From contig JABIQF010000244.1 of the NCBI GenBank assembly GCA_018668095.1, positions 1-30,046 of the forward strand: a DNA stretch of 30,046 bases. Direction: 5' to 3'. Origin of the DNA: Cellvibrionales bacterium (lineage in GTDB: Bacteria > Pseudomonadota > Gammaproteobacteria > Pseudomonadales > UBA7434). Shown here in pieces: positions 18,769-28,396 of this stretch (position 1 is its first letter; each line of letters opens with the position of its first letter). The notes under the pieces are model-generated. The model was not told the DNA's origin, did not search any database, and saw only the letters and a program-made list of their open reading frames with translations. The translations under genes were made by a program, and so were the position numbers.

Positions 18769-18806
18769 GAAATCTCTTTATATAACGTTTTAACTATTGT
18801 TTTTAA

Positions 18807-18879
18807 CAGCCATTAATTAAAGGCTGATTTTTAAGTTCTGATTGTTAAACTTTAACTGTCAGACCTTGATTATCAAATC
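18807..18879. repeat. Hairpin and 14-base repeats between murA and hisG
   Basis: The gap holds a small inverted repeat, CAGCC at 18807-18811 and GGCTG at 18822-18826, with a 10-base AT loop. It is followed by 14-base units at 18824, 18838 and 18866 that share the core CTGATT or TTGATT, with 11 of 14 matches between the first two. In the direction of murA transcription the hairpin is followed by TTAAAAAC, which is a poor terminator, so murA and hisG may still be cotranscribed. On the plus strand ATTTTT follows it. Confidence 0.35.
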
Positions 18880-20190
<1,311 letters not shown>

Positions 20191-20208
20191 TTATCTTATA
20201 AGTTTTAA

Positions 20209-20445
20209 TTAAGCAGCGGGGTTCCACTGCGAAGGAGTGAGGGCACGAATATTAACGGCATGAATCTCACCAGAGGCAATTTTATCATTTAAACATTGGT
20301 AAATACGTTGTTGTTTTTTAACCGGCGAAAGCCCTTCAAAATCAACACTGACAACAGTAACGGTACAATGATTACCGGCCATTTCAACGTCTAAGTGCTC
20401 TACGGTTATTTGCTCACGTATCAATCGGGATACTTCTTCTTGCAT
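20209..20445 (-). CDS. ibaG: BolA/IbaG family protein
   Basis: This 78-residue protein belongs to the BolA family, whose members bind iron-sulfur clusters together with monothiol glutaredoxins. The family fold is seen in GNHCTVTVVS at about 24-33 with the conserved His26, the central VKKQQRIYQCL, and the C-terminal HAVNIRALTPSQW, which matches IbaG (YrbA) of E. coli better than BolA itself. The location just upstream of murA is the usual one for ibaG. It follows mlaC by 102 bases. The start has AGAGAG upstream. The cellular role beyond iron-sulfur handling and acid stress is not well settled in the family. Confidence 0.9.
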   Translation of the reverse strand: MQEEVSRLIREQITVEHLDVEMAGNHCTVTVVSVDFEGLSPVKKQQRIYQCLNDKIASGEIHAVNIRALTPSQWNPAA

Positions 20446-20547
20446 GTGACTAACTCTCTGTTAAAGCACACTAATGCGCGCTATTTTTTACTTAATCGTT
20501 TTCTTTTTCACATCAAAGATTTCAACACTGAACATCTTCGATATTAA

Positions 20548-21300
20548 TTAATTATTCATTGCCGCTGCTTCTGGCGCGCCCGACACAATCCAACCATCAA
20601 TAACGCGATCAATATCACCTTCGTAGACTTTAAAGGCATTATCAAATTGGTTGCGATAAATTTTACCTAGATTAATAGACTCAACAACCATATTACGTAA
20701 ACGCCAATCACCATCACTACCCATACGCATTGAGTACTGAACCTCATAAGGCGTTTTTCGGTCGCCGTAAATCAGCTGCTTAACAACCACTTTTTTGGAT
20801 TGTGGTTTAGCATTAGCCGCTGGTGGAACAACCTCAATCTCTTCGCCATCAAAAGCCAATAAACCTTTGCCATAGGTTTGGATTAATGCACTTAAAAAAA
20901 TCTCACTAAAACGATCAATTTGAGCATTTAATTGCACGCGTTCAACTTCAGCGAGTGAGGCCATCTTTTTAGAGCTGGCATGTCGCCCCATTACCGCACG
21001 AGCAAAAGATCTAAAATCGATAAAAGGACGCAACAAAACATCGAGTTCAGTAAAAAACCGCTCTTCGTCTTCATCGACATACTGCTTAGCATCATCAATC
21101 AGTACCAGCAATTGGGCGGTAATAGTGTCTACAACTTGATAGGCTGATAGCGACTGCTCTTGAGTAGACGAAGACGCCTGTGAAACCGCAGGGACTGACT
21201 CAGCAAGTGCAAAAACACTACTTAGCATCAATGCGGCTAGCATTAAGCATTTTCGGCCCGCTGAAAATCCATTCTTAATCATCCATTTACTCTGCATCAT
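20548..21300 (-). CDS. mlaC: Phospholipid-binding periplasmic protein MlaC
   Basis: MlaC carries phospholipids across the periplasm between the outer membrane MlaA complex and the inner membrane MlaFEDB transporter. The 250-residue product has a signal peptide with a hydrophobic stretch at about 18-31 and a probable cleavage after Ala33 (ALA-E). The mature part matches the Ttg2D/MlaC family, including RPFIDFRSFARAVMGRH and the late segment WRLRNMVVESINLGKIYRNQF. Unlike in E. coli and Pseudomonas, no mlaF, mlaE, mlaD or mlaB lies beside it. A start at the ATG 21297 or Met7 is also possible. A 9-base-pair bulged hairpin lies just after its stop (20516-20538), without a T run. Confidence 0.93.
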   Translation of the reverse strand: MMQSKWMIKNGFSAGRKCLMLAALMLSSVFALAESVPAVSQASSSTQEQSLSAYQVVDTITAQLLVLIDDAKQYVDEDEERFFTELDVLLRPFIDFRSFARAVMGRHASSKKMASLAEVERVQLNAQIDRFSEIFLSALIQTYGKGLLAFDGEEIEVVPPAANAKPQSKKVVVKQLIYGDRKTPYEVQYSMRMGSDGDWRLRNMVVESINLGKIYRNQFDNAFKVYEGDIDRVIDGWIVSGAPEAAAMNN

Positions 21301-21318
21301 TAAACACTCTACCTTTTA

Positions 21319-21347
21319 TTCATACTCGATTGATAATTTATAGGCAA
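21319..21347 (-). promoter_or_regulatory. Possible mlaC promoter
   Basis: On the minus strand TTGCCT (21342-21347) and TATGAA (21319-21324) are 17 bases apart, four of six matches each. It would give a very short leader before the ATG at 21300. This is a moderate match in an AT-rich region and could be chance. Confidence 0.3.
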
Positions 21348-21491
21348 TCTATTGATCATCTACTGATAAGCCATAAGACTGAAAACGGCGCAAAACTATG
21401 ACAGCAGCCATAGCTGATAGTCCCAATCACGGACAACCCCAATAAAAACAAGCCAAACATTGATTCAATGCAGCCTAAACCAAGACGCTCA

Positions 21492-21520
21492 TTGAGCATG
21501 ACTTGACCCTACTGTATAGT
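21492..21520 (+). promoter_or_regulatory. Possible promoter upstream of the yrbG-like gene
   Basis: TTGAGC (21492-21497) and TATAGT (21515-21520) are separated by 17 bases. The predicted transcript would start near 21527 and have a leader of about 180 bases. That leader contains an inverted repeat, CTGGTT at 21551-21556 and AACCAG at 21567-21572. Confidence 0.35.
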
Positions 21521-21705
21521 CGCGGCCTTAATAATCGACGATGGCAGCTACTGGTTGGGATAGAATAACCAGCGTTATTTTCTCATGCTTAAGTGATAAA
21601 TCACAAAGGTAAAATACCAGACAAATTTGCAGTATATTTGGATACGGATTAACCCATAGTATTGACAACTCAGCCATCGTTCAACCATGACCACTCAAGA
21701 TAACT

Positions 21706-22719
21706 GTGCCTAACTTTATGTCGATTCTCGTTCTTGATCTACTATTTCTCATTATTGGCTTAATCGGCCTAGTTTGGGGTGCTAATTTATTTGTTAGCGG
21801 CAGCGCCTCTGTCGCTAAACATATTGGCATGACACCCATGATGATTGGCCTCACGGTCGTTGCTTTTGGCACCTCGGCACCCGAGATGATTGTATCGGCC
21901 GATGCCGCATTAAACGGCATTCCTGCCATGGGTGTTGGTAATGCCATTGGCTCTAACATCGCTAATATCGGTTTGGTGTTGGGCGTTACCGCTCTCATCG
22001 CCACAATTCCTGTTAATGCCGGTTTAATGCGTCTAGAAATTCCACTACTGCTAGCCGTCACGGTTTTAGCGGCTGTGTGTTTATGGGATTACCGACTCAC
22101 TTATATAGAAGGCTGGATTCTATTGGGCTCTACCATTCCGGTATCAGTCATCCTTATTCGTCATGCACGGAATACCAACAAACAGTCCAAAACACTCGGC
22201 GAAACAGCGATAAGTGTCGAAAACGATGTCGAAATCCCTGATTTATCGGTTTGGAAGTCAATACTATGGCTCGTTCTCGGCCTAACTGCCCTGCTCGGCT
22301 TTGCCGATCTTCTGGTGTCATCAGCCAGTAACTTGGCCGAATATATGGGTGTCAGCCCCATGGTGATAGGCCTAACCATTGTTGCATTAGGTACTAGCCT
22401 ACCCGAACTCGCCGCCTCAGTGACCAGCGCACTGAAAGGTCATCATGAAATAGCCATAGGCAATATCGTCGGCTCCAATATTCTCAATTTATTGGCTGTC
22501 ATGGCTTTGCCGGGCATTATCGCCTCTACTTCGCTCGAACCATCGGTCATTAGTCGCGATTTATTCACCATGGCCCTTCTGACTTTAGCTTTAGTCATAA
22601 TCATGTGGGTCAAAACTCGCATCCGTAACACCAGCCAAGGTATAGGCCGGGTAATCGGCTTACTATTTATCGCCGCTTACATCGCCTATTACGCGGTTAT
22701 ATTTATCAACAACAGCTAA
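21706..22719 (+). CDS. yrbG: Calcium/sodium antiporter family protein (YrbG-like)
   Basis: The 337-residue inner membrane protein belongs to the Ca2+/cation antiporter superfamily. It has the two alpha repeats typical of the family: GTSAPEMIVS followed by GNAIGSNIANIGLVLG in the first half, and GTSLPELAASVTSALKG followed by GNIVGSNILNL in the second. About ten membrane segments are expected. The start is uncertain: GTG at 21706 has only a weak site upstream, while the ATG at 21718 gives MSILVLDLLFLIIGLIG, closer to the usual N-terminus. Neighbouring kdsD is the normal partner of yrbG in enterics. The transported ion cannot be told from the sequence. Confidence 0.88.
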   Translation: MPNFMSILVLDLLFLIIGLIGLVWGANLFVSGSASVAKHIGMTPMMIGLTVVAFGTSAPEMIVSADAALNGIPAMGVGNAIGSNIANIGLVLGVTALIATIPVNAGLMRLEIPLLLAVTVLAAVCLWDYRLTYIEGWILLGSTIPVSVILIRHARNTNKQSKTLGETAISVENDVEIPDLSVWKSILWLVLGLTALLGFADLLVSSASNLAEYMGVSPMVIGLTIVALGTSLPELAASVTSALKGHHEIAIGNIVGSNILNLLAVMALPGIIASTSLEPSVISRDLFTMALLTLALVIIMWVKTRIRNTSQGIGRVIGLLFIAAYIAYYAVIFINNS

Positions 22720-22844
22720 AATCTTTTATATCGGTTATTTTTTAGGCAGTAAGCTAGGTATCCACAGGTGCCAACTAATCACGCGCACAGGCGCGGAATC
22801 TCAACGGCGACCGATTTACAATAGCCTTTTAACCGTTATGGATA

Positions 22845-23858
22845 ATGGTCACTACAACTATGCTAAATACTCTTGAAATAAAGCAGAAACCGATGACAAA
22901 ACACGCATTTATTGAAGCCGGACAACGCACTGTCCGTCTTGAACAACAGGCAATCGAAGCCCTCTATAATCGTATCGATAGCCATTTTAGCGCCGCCTGC
23001 GAAACCCTTATCGCCTGCACAGGTCGCGTGGTTGTTACAGGTATGGGGAAATCGGGTCATATCGCCAATAAGATAGCCGCCACACTGGCCAGCACTGGCA
23101 CTCCCGCTTTTTTTATGCACCCAGCTGAGGCCAGCCATGGTGATCTGGGCATGTTAACCAGCAGCGATGTCGTTATTGCCTTATCTGGCTCAGGCACCAC
23201 CAATGAAGTCGTCACACTTCTACCACTCATTAAGCGCATTGGTGCACCCTTAATAGCAATGACGGGAAATCCATCATCAACGTTAAGCCTTGCCGCCGAT
23301 GTCCATTTAGATGTTCATGTTAAAGAAGAGGCCTGCCCACTTGGGCTTGCTCCTACTTCAAGTACCACAGCGACATTGGTAATGGGTGACGCACTGGCGG
23401 TGGCCTTATTAGAAGCGCGCGGCTTTAGCGCCGAAGACTTTGCCTTTTCACACCCAGGTGGCGCACTTGGCAGACGACTTTTACTCAAAGTCAGCGACGT
23501 CATGCAAAGTGACTTTCCTAAAGTACAACCCGAAACACCGCTTAGCGATGCCCTTATGGAAATTACTCAAAAGGGTTTGGGTATGACAACCATCATAGGC
23601 AACGACGGTACATTGAGTGGCATCTTCACAGATGGCGACTTACGAAGAGCGTTAGATAAACGACAAGATTTACACACCACCGCCATCATTGAATTGATGA
23701 CAGCTAATTGCAAAACAGTGCATCCCGACATGCTGGCTGCAGAAGCATTAAATATTATGGAAGAAAATAATATTTCTACACTCGTTGTCGTTAATACCGA
23801 CAACACACCTTGTGCCGTTGTTCACATTCATACTCTTATTAAAGCAGGTTTAGCATAA
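22845..23858 (+). CDS. kdsD: D-arabinose 5-phosphate isomerase
   Basis: KdsD converts ribulose 5-phosphate to arabinose 5-phosphate, the first step to Kdo for lipopolysaccharide. The SIS domain shows GMGKSGHIANK at about 66-76, HPAEASHGDLGM at about 92-103 and ACPLGLAPTSSTTATLVMGDALAVALL, followed by SHPGGALGR. Two CBS domains fill the C-terminal third (IFTDGDLRRALD marks the first). The ATG at 22845 gives 337 residues, but the ATG at 22893 gives a start (MTKHAFIEAGQRTVRLE) close to known family members; neither has a strong ribosome binding site. The stop shares a base with the kdsC start. Confidence 0.95.
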   Translation: MVTTTMLNTLEIKQKPMTKHAFIEAGQRTVRLEQQAIEALYNRIDSHFSAACETLIACTGRVVVTGMGKSGHIANKIAATLASTGTPAFFMHPAEASHGDLGMLTSSDVVIALSGSGTTNEVVTLLPLIKRIGAPLIAMTGNPSSTLSLAADVHLDVHVKEEACPLGLAPTSSTTATLVMGDALAVALLEARGFSAEDFAFSHPGGALGRRLLLKVSDVMQSDFPKVQPETPLSDALMEITQKGLGMTTIIGNDGTLSGIFTDGDLRRALDKRQDLHTTAIIELMTANCKTVHPDMLAAEALNIMEENNISTLVVVNTDNTPCAVVHIHTLIKAGLA

Positions 23859-24445
23859 TGGATACGCCGTCAGTCAAAAATACGCTTAGCGCCGAAACAC
23901 GTGAGCGCGCTCGTGGTATTAAATTATTAGCACTTGATGTCGATGGTGTATTAAGCGATGGCAAACTGCATTACGGCAACAATGGGGAAGAGCTAAAATG
24001 TTTTAGTATCCTTGATGGACTCGGCATTAAGCTCCTGCAAGATCAAGGTATTATTGTTGCCATCATTACTGGACGTGAATCCAATATTGTAAGTCGCCGC
24101 GCGCGTGAGCTGTCTATTCAGCATGTAGTGCAAGGCAGAGAAGATAAAATTACTGCGCTTAACGAATTACTAAAAAAAACTGGATTAACACTTGAGCAAA
24201 CCGCTTATATGGGTGACGATTTACCGGACCTAAGCGCTATTATGCAATGCCGCTTCGGAACAACGGTTGCTAATGGTCATGATGTTGTTAAGCAGTATGC
24301 CGATTGGATTTCAACTAAATGCGGCGGCGCTGGTGCAGTAAGAGAGCTTGCCGATTTATTATTACAAGCAAATGATTTATTCGATGCCAGTATCAAACCT
24401 TTTTTAGGTGCATCTTTAGGCTCATCGGCAGAAACAAAAAATTAA
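23858..24445 (+). CDS. kdsC: 3-deoxy-D-manno-octulosonate 8-phosphate phosphatase
   Basis: KdsC removes the phosphate from Kdo 8-phosphate to give free Kdo. The 195-residue product is a capless HAD-family phosphatase with the nucleophile motif DVDGVLSDG (Asp27 and Asp29), the second motif IITGRES, and the metal-binding GDDLPDLS. ISTKCGGAGAVRE near the C-terminus is typical of KdsC. The start overlaps the kdsD stop in a TAATG arrangement, so both are made together. lptC follows after 42 bases, joining Kdo synthesis to lipopolysaccharide export. Confidence 0.96.
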   Translation: MDTPSVKNTLSAETRERARGIKLLALDVDGVLSDGKLHYGNNGEELKCFSILDGLGIKLLQDQGIIVAIITGRESNIVSRRARELSIQHVVQGREDKITALNELLKKTGLTLEQTAYMGDDLPDLSAIMQCRFGTTVANGHDVVKQYADWISTKCGGAGAVRELADLLLQANDLFDASIKPFLGASLGSSAETKN

Positions 24446-24487
24446 TTTAATATCTTCTGACCTTTAACATATCGTCTGATTTTAAAT

Positions 24488-25117
24488 ATGATAAAAAAAA
24501 CACGCAGAAAACGTACTCGGAATATTCTAACGCTGACCATTAGCATCGTTATTATCACCTATTACGTTATCGGCATTAGTCAAAACCAATTTCTACCGAC
24601 AGGAAAAAAAGCACTCGACAACCAAAGTGTATCGCCAGATAGCAGTAGTACAGATGTGGTAATTAAACGCTTTGACTCCACAGGGCAACTGCAGCTAACC
24701 ATGAGCACTAATCAAGCTGATTTTTTTAACGCTAAAACGATAGATTCACAAATAAGCTTACAAGAAGAACGTAACGACAAACAACAGCAAGATTATTTAA
24801 GAATGTTAGATCCGAAAATCACGGCCTATGAAGATGGTCAGCCGAGCCAGTCTATTGCGGCAAATTTAGCTTATTTAACCAATAATGGAGATACTGCGGA
24901 ACTGATAGGTAACGTATTAGTCAATGACTCAGCCACTGCGGTACAGCTTCAAACACAGTCGCTAACGTTAAATGCCACTGTGCAACAAATACTGACCCAA
25001 AGCCCCGTTGTGATCAAAACACCGACGTCCACCACTCATGCAACAGGACTACAAGGGAACTTAATCGATCAACGCTGGCAATTACTTTCGGAGGTAAAAA
25101 GCATTGTTCAACCGTAA
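24488..25117 (+). CDS. lptC: Lipopolysaccharide export protein LptC
   Basis: LptC is a bitopic inner membrane protein that receives lipopolysaccharide from the LptBFG transporter and passes it to LptA. The 209-residue product starts with a very basic tail (about 2-11), then one membrane segment (about 13-31), then a periplasmic beta-jellyroll domain. The family is recognised by segments such as DSSSTDVVIKRFDSTGQL, GNVLVNDSATAVQLQTQSLTL and SPVVIKTPTSTTHATGLQGN. It is slightly longer than the E. coli protein (191). The call is supported by position between kdsC and lptA. No clear ribosome binding site is visible before the ATG. Confidence 0.92.
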   Translation: MIKKTRRKRTRNILTLTISIVIITYYVIGISQNQFLPTGKKALDNQSVSPDSSSTDVVIKRFDSTGQLQLTMSTNQADFFNAKTIDSQISLQEERNDKQQQDYLRMLDPKITAYEDGQPSQSIAANLAYLTNNGDTAELIGNVLVNDSATAVQLQTQSLTLNATVQQILTQSPVVIKTPTSTTHATGLQGNLIDQRWQLLSEVKSIVQP

Positions 25118-25679
25118 ACCCATTCATGGCGTTTCTTTCACAAAAAGCCTAACACTAATAGTTAGCTTGTCTCTATTTATATGCCATCAAGCTTCTGCCG
25201 CCAACTTAAATACTAGCGACAATCGATCTGCACCCATTGCGATTGAAGCCGACAGCGCGGAACAAGATGAAAAAAACGGCGTCACTATTTATCGCGGCAA
25301 TGTCTCTATTGAGCAAGGCGACCTCACCATTAAAGCCGATACCGTTACCATCCAAAGCTCGATACAAACCGATGCCACAGCCAGCCGCAATATCTCTCAT
25401 ATTATTGCCAATGGTAAACCTGCGCGTTTCACCCAGCAATTGGCTAATGAACCCAATCCGATTAATGCTGAAGGCAATACTATTCGCTATGCTATTAAAG
25501 AAGGTATTATCTTGCTTGAAGATAACGCCTCAATCGATCAAGTTGGCTCAAAAGTCACCGGTGAAAAAATTGAATACTTTATTCGTGAAGAGAGAGTCAA
25601 AGCACAAGCCGATCCGAATAATAAAAACACTCGCGTTCATACTATTATCAACCCCAGCTCAACTAACGGCGCCAAGTAA
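25104..25679 (+). CDS. lptA: Lipopolysaccharide transport periplasmic protein LptA
   Basis: LptA forms the periplasmic bridge that carries lipopolysaccharide from LptC to LptD. The 191-residue product has a signal peptide with a hydrophobic core at about 15-27 and a likely cleavage after Ala32 (ASA-A). The mature part has the OstA-type repeats: [32 protein letters not shown] and [21 protein letters not shown]. The start is TTG at 25104, well supported by GGAGGT eight bases upstream inside lptC; the reading frames overlap by 14 bases. No ATG lies in frame before the signal peptide core, so a later start would destroy secretion. Confidence 0.93.
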   Translation: MFNRKPIHGVSFTKSLTLIVSLSLFICHQASAANLNTSDNRSAPIAIEADSAEQDEKNGVTIYRGNVSIEQGDLTIKADTVTIQSSIQTDATASRNISHIIANGKPARFTQQLANEPNPINAEGNTIRYAIKEGIILLEDNASIDQVGSKVTGEKIEYFIREERVKAQADPNNKNTRVHTIINPSSTNGAK

Positions 25680-25681
25680 CT

Positions 25682-26407
25682 ATGGGTAAGCTCACTGCAC
25701 AACATCTCGCTAAAAGTTACCGACAACGTCAAGTGATTAGCGATGTATCACTAGAAATTAACAGCGGTGAAGTTGTCGGCTTACTCGGTCCTAATGGCGC
25801 AGGCAAAACCACCTGCTTTTATATGATTGCGGGTATTGTTAAAGCTGACCAAGGCACCATTATTTTGGATGATGCCAATATTACTCATAAAGCCATACAT
25901 GAACGCGCTAGACTCGGCCTCGGCTACCTGCCGCAAGAAGCCTCTATCTTTAGAAAGCTAACCGTTGCCGATAATATTGCTGCTATTTTGGAAACACGCA
26001 GCGATCTTCGTCGTGCCGAACGCATCCAAAAACGTGATGAACTGTTAGAAGAGTTCCATATCAGCCATATTAAAAACAGTCTTGGTATGTCGCTGTCTGG
26101 GGGCGAGAGACGGCGCGTAGAAATTGCCCGCGCATTGGCCAGCGACCCTGCCTTTATGTTGCTAGATGAGCCCTTTGCTGGCGTCGACCCCATTTCAGTC
26201 AACGACATCAAAAACGTTATTACTCAACTCAAAAACCGTGGTATTGGCGTGTTAATTACCGATCATAATGTCCGCGAAACATTGGATATATGCGAACGCG
26301 CTTATATTGTGGGTGAAGGCAATATTATTGCCGAGGGCGGCACTGAGACCATCCTTAATAACCAAAAAGTTCGTGACACCTACCTTGGTCATCAATTTAG
26401 AATATAA
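25682..26407 (+). CDS. lptB: Lipopolysaccharide export ABC transporter ATP-binding protein LptB
   Basis: LptB is the ATPase of the LptBFG complex that extracts lipopolysaccharide from the inner membrane. The 241-residue protein has the same length as in E. coli. It has the Walker A motif GPNGAGKT at 36-43, the Q-loop Gln85, the signature LSGGERRR at 138-145, the Walker B motif LLDEPF with Glu163 and the switch His195 in TDHNVRE. The membrane partners LptF and LptG are not in the window, as expected since they are usually encoded elsewhere. It starts 2 bases after the lptA stop and probably depends on coupled translation. Confidence 0.97.
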   Translation: MGKLTAQHLAKSYRQRQVISDVSLEINSGEVVGLLGPNGAGKTTCFYMIAGIVKADQGTIILDDANITHKAIHERARLGLGYLPQEASIFRKLTVADNIAAILETRSDLRRAERIQKRDELLEEFHISHIKNSLGMSLSGGERRRVEIARALASDPAFMLLDEPFAGVDPISVNDIKNVITQLKNRGIGVLITDHNVRETLDICERAYIVGEGNIIAEGGTETILNNQKVRDTYLGHQFRI

Positions 26408-26760
26408 CTGGCACTAGATCCTCAGCAATCGCGACCTAACGCCCTCACCAGCGACTTATCTCATTCTAAAACAAGAATAAGAAAGGCTGATTCCCTGCGT
26501 TTCCAGAAAAAACGATTCCACAAAAAGTCAAGTTTTTTATCTTTTGGCATTAGTCTTGCTTACTACTAATCACGAGACTACACTCTACCCATACGAGGTC
26601 ATTTTTCGATCCTATCTGCTCATTATCAAGAGTCGCATTATCAAGCAGCATCAGATCGTATTAAGACAGCAAAGACGACGGCAAGAAACCCCACCTTTCA
26701 GACCCGCTCGACTTAAACCCACTAAGCTCTATTACTGAGATCATTGAACAGAAAACGTCT
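26408..26760. other. Intergenic region between lptB and rpoN
   Basis: The 353-base gap contains a sigma-54-like promoter site at 26545-26560 and an inverted repeat, ATTCT at 26463-26467 and AGAAT at 26474-26478, about 80 bases before it. An open frame of 64 codons at 26544-26738 is present but begins inside the promoter-like site and has a composition unlike a real protein, so I do not call it. No strong terminator for the lpt operon is visible. Confidence 0.6.
26545..26560 (+). promoter_or_regulatory. Candidate sigma-54 (-24/-12) promoter upstream of rpoN
   Basis: The sequence TGGCATTAGTCTTGCT has TGGCA at the -24 side and TTGCT at the -12 side with the fixed spacing of sigma-54 promoters (consensus TGGCACG, four bases, TTGCA or TTGCT). 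All bases of the GG and GC pairs match; two of the less conserved positions differ. Transcription would start near 26571, about 190 bases before the rpoN ATG. The pattern is seen directly; use by RpoN is inferred. Confidence 0.45.
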
Positions 26761-28323
26761 ATGAAACAATCGCTTCAGCTAAAAATGGGTCAGCATTTAA
26801 CAATGACCCCCCAGCTCCAACAAGCGATTCGCCTACTGCAACTGTCTACCTTAGATTTACAACAAGAAATTCAAGAAATCGTTGATACCAACCCCATGCT
26901 TGAAGTATCGGAAGAAAATGATACTAGCAACAATTCGGATATTGAAAACAACGATAGCGCGACAGATCTGCAAGCCAATGCAAATAACAACAGTAATACT
27001 GACAGCATCATCGAAACAGTGGGTGATGACTATATTGCTGCCAATGCCGCGGAAACGCCGGTAGATAAAGACGACACCAGTCGAAATGATGACGCTGACT
27101 GGCAAGACAATATACCGAGTGAGCTTCCAGTAGAGAGTAACTGGGACGATGTTTACACTAACGCACCAACTAGCTCCGGCAGTCAAAGTCTTGATTTTAA
27201 TGAGATGGCCGATTTAGACAATCGCAATTCCTCCGCTGAATCGCTCAGCAGCCATTTAATGTGGCAGCTTAATTTAACGCCAATGAGTGATATCGACCAG
27301 CTTATTGCCACAGCGATTATTGATGCACTCGCCCCTAGTGGCATGCTCAGCATATCGCCCGAAGAACTACTCGAAACCTTTGATGACGAACTTGAAATTG
27401 AACTTGATGAAATTGAAGCGGTTCGTCATCGCATCCAACAATTTGATCCGCTTGGCGTGGCCAGTACTGATTTAACTGATTGTTTGATGGTACAGCTCGC
27501 GCAACTGCCATCACAAACACCTTGGCGCGAACAAGCCGCGCAAATCATTAATCGACATCTTAACTTGTTAGCTTCTCGCGATTTCACACAACTCATTCGC
27601 CGCACTCGCTTAAAAGAACATGAGCTCGGCGAAGTCATTCAACTCATTAGAAGCCTAAATCCACAACCCGGTGATGCCTATCAAGATAATGCCGCGCAAT
27701 ATGTTGTGCCCGATGTATTCGTTGAAAAACATAAAGGCCGATGGCTCGTTCAATTAAATCCTGACATCGCACCTAAAATACGCATCAACACTGAGTACGC
27801 CTCGCTAGTAAAGCGCGCCGACAGCAGCTCTGATAACACGTTTTTAAGAGATAACTTACAAGAAGCAAAATGGTTTCTAAAAAGCCTGCACAGTCGTAAT
27901 GAAACATTATTAAAAGTAGCCTCGCGCATTGTTGAACACCAGCGTGAGTTTTTAGAGCACGGCGAAGAAGCGATGAAGCCGTTAGTGCTTCACGATATTG
28001 CTACCGATGTTGAGATGCATGAATCAACAGTATCCAGAGTGACTACGCAAAAATACATGCATACGCCTAGAGGAATTTTCGAACTCAAATATTTTTTCTC
28101 TAGTCATGTTGCCACTGCCGAAGGCGGAGAATGCTCATCGACAGCCATTCGCGCCATAATAAAAAAGTTAGTTTCTGCAGAAAATACTCGTAAACCGTTG
28201 AGCGATAATAAAATCGCTAATCTACTTGATGATCAAGGTATTAAAGTAGCGAGAAGAACTGTGGCTAAGTATCGTGAGTCAATGTCCATACCGCCTTCTA
28301 ATGAGCGAAAACGGATTACTTAA
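26761..28323 (+). CDS. rpoN: RNA polymerase sigma-54 factor
   Basis: RpoN directs RNA polymerase to -24/-12 promoters and needs an AAA+ activator to open DNA. Region I at about 1-48 is Gln- and Leu-rich ([26 protein letters not shown] begins it in family style). Region II at about 50-155 is acidic and rich in Asn, Ser and Asp. The core-binding region follows, then the helix-turn-helix and the RpoN box [10 protein letters not shown] at about 497-506, which reads the -24 element. At 520 residues it is longer than E. coli RpoN (477), mostly through region II. The order rpoN-hpf-ptsN-rapZ is conserved in gammaproteobacteria. Confidence 0.97.
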   Translation: MKQSLQLKMGQHLTMTPQLQQAIRLLQLSTLDLQQEIQEIVDTNPMLEVSEENDTSNNSDIENNDSATDLQANANNNSNTDSIIETVGDDYIAANAAETPVDKDDTSRNDDADWQDNIPSELPVESNWDDVYTNAPTSSGSQSLDFNEMADLDNRNSSAESLSSHLMWQLNLTPMSDIDQLIATAIIDALAPSGMLSISPEELLETFDDELEIELDEIEAVRHRIQQFDPLGVASTDLTDCLMVQLAQLPSQTPWREQAAQIINRHLNLLASRDFTQLIRRTRLKEHELGEVIQLIRSLNPQPGDAYQDNAAQYVVPDVFVEKHKGRWLVQLNPDIAPKIRINTEYASLVKRADSSSDNTFLRDNLQEAKWFLKSLHSRNETLLKVASRIVEHQREFLEHGEEAMKPLVLHDIATDVEMHESTVSRVTTQKYMHTPRGIFELKYFFSSHVATAEGGECSSTAIRAIIKKLVSAENTRKPLSDNKIANLLDDQGIKVARRTVAKYRESMSIPPSNERKRIT

Positions 28324-28396
28324 ACGATAGTCGAACTACAGACTTGGAATGCAGTCAAAATTACGATACTCTGTAATTATTGATGTGGAGATAAGT

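Larger units (their letters stand above)
21301..21705. other. Divergent intergenic region between mlaC and the yrbG-like gene
   Basis: This 405-base gap separates minus-strand from plus-strand genes, so promoters for both directions must lie here or further upstream. I see one candidate in each direction and a six-base-pair hairpin in the plus-strand leader. I see no remnant of mlaD, mlaE, mlaF or mlaB and no other gene. Confidence 0.6.

Noticed and set aside
21681..22061. 126-codon frame on the minus strand
   Set aside because: It is antisense to the yrbG-like gene; the Met- and Pro-rich translation is what the alpha-repeat codons give on the other strand.
22758..22766. GTATCCACA, one mismatch from a DnaA box
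   Set aside because: A single isolated near match with no cluster of boxes or AT-rich unwinding region and no dnaA or replication genes nearby, so not an origin.
22838..22876. 12-residue leader-like frame rich in Tyr and Asn before kdsD
   Set aside because: It overlaps the kdsD start, has no ribosome binding site, and no attenuator hairpin accompanies it.
25237..25689. 150-codon frame on the plus strand
   Set aside because: It overlaps lptA in another frame; lptA has the signal peptide and family repeats, and this frame is a Lys-, Leu- and Pro-rich shadow.
26544..26738. 64-codon frame between lptB and rpoN
   Set aside because: It starts within the sigma-54-like site, lacks a ribosome binding site and has a composition unlike a folded protein.
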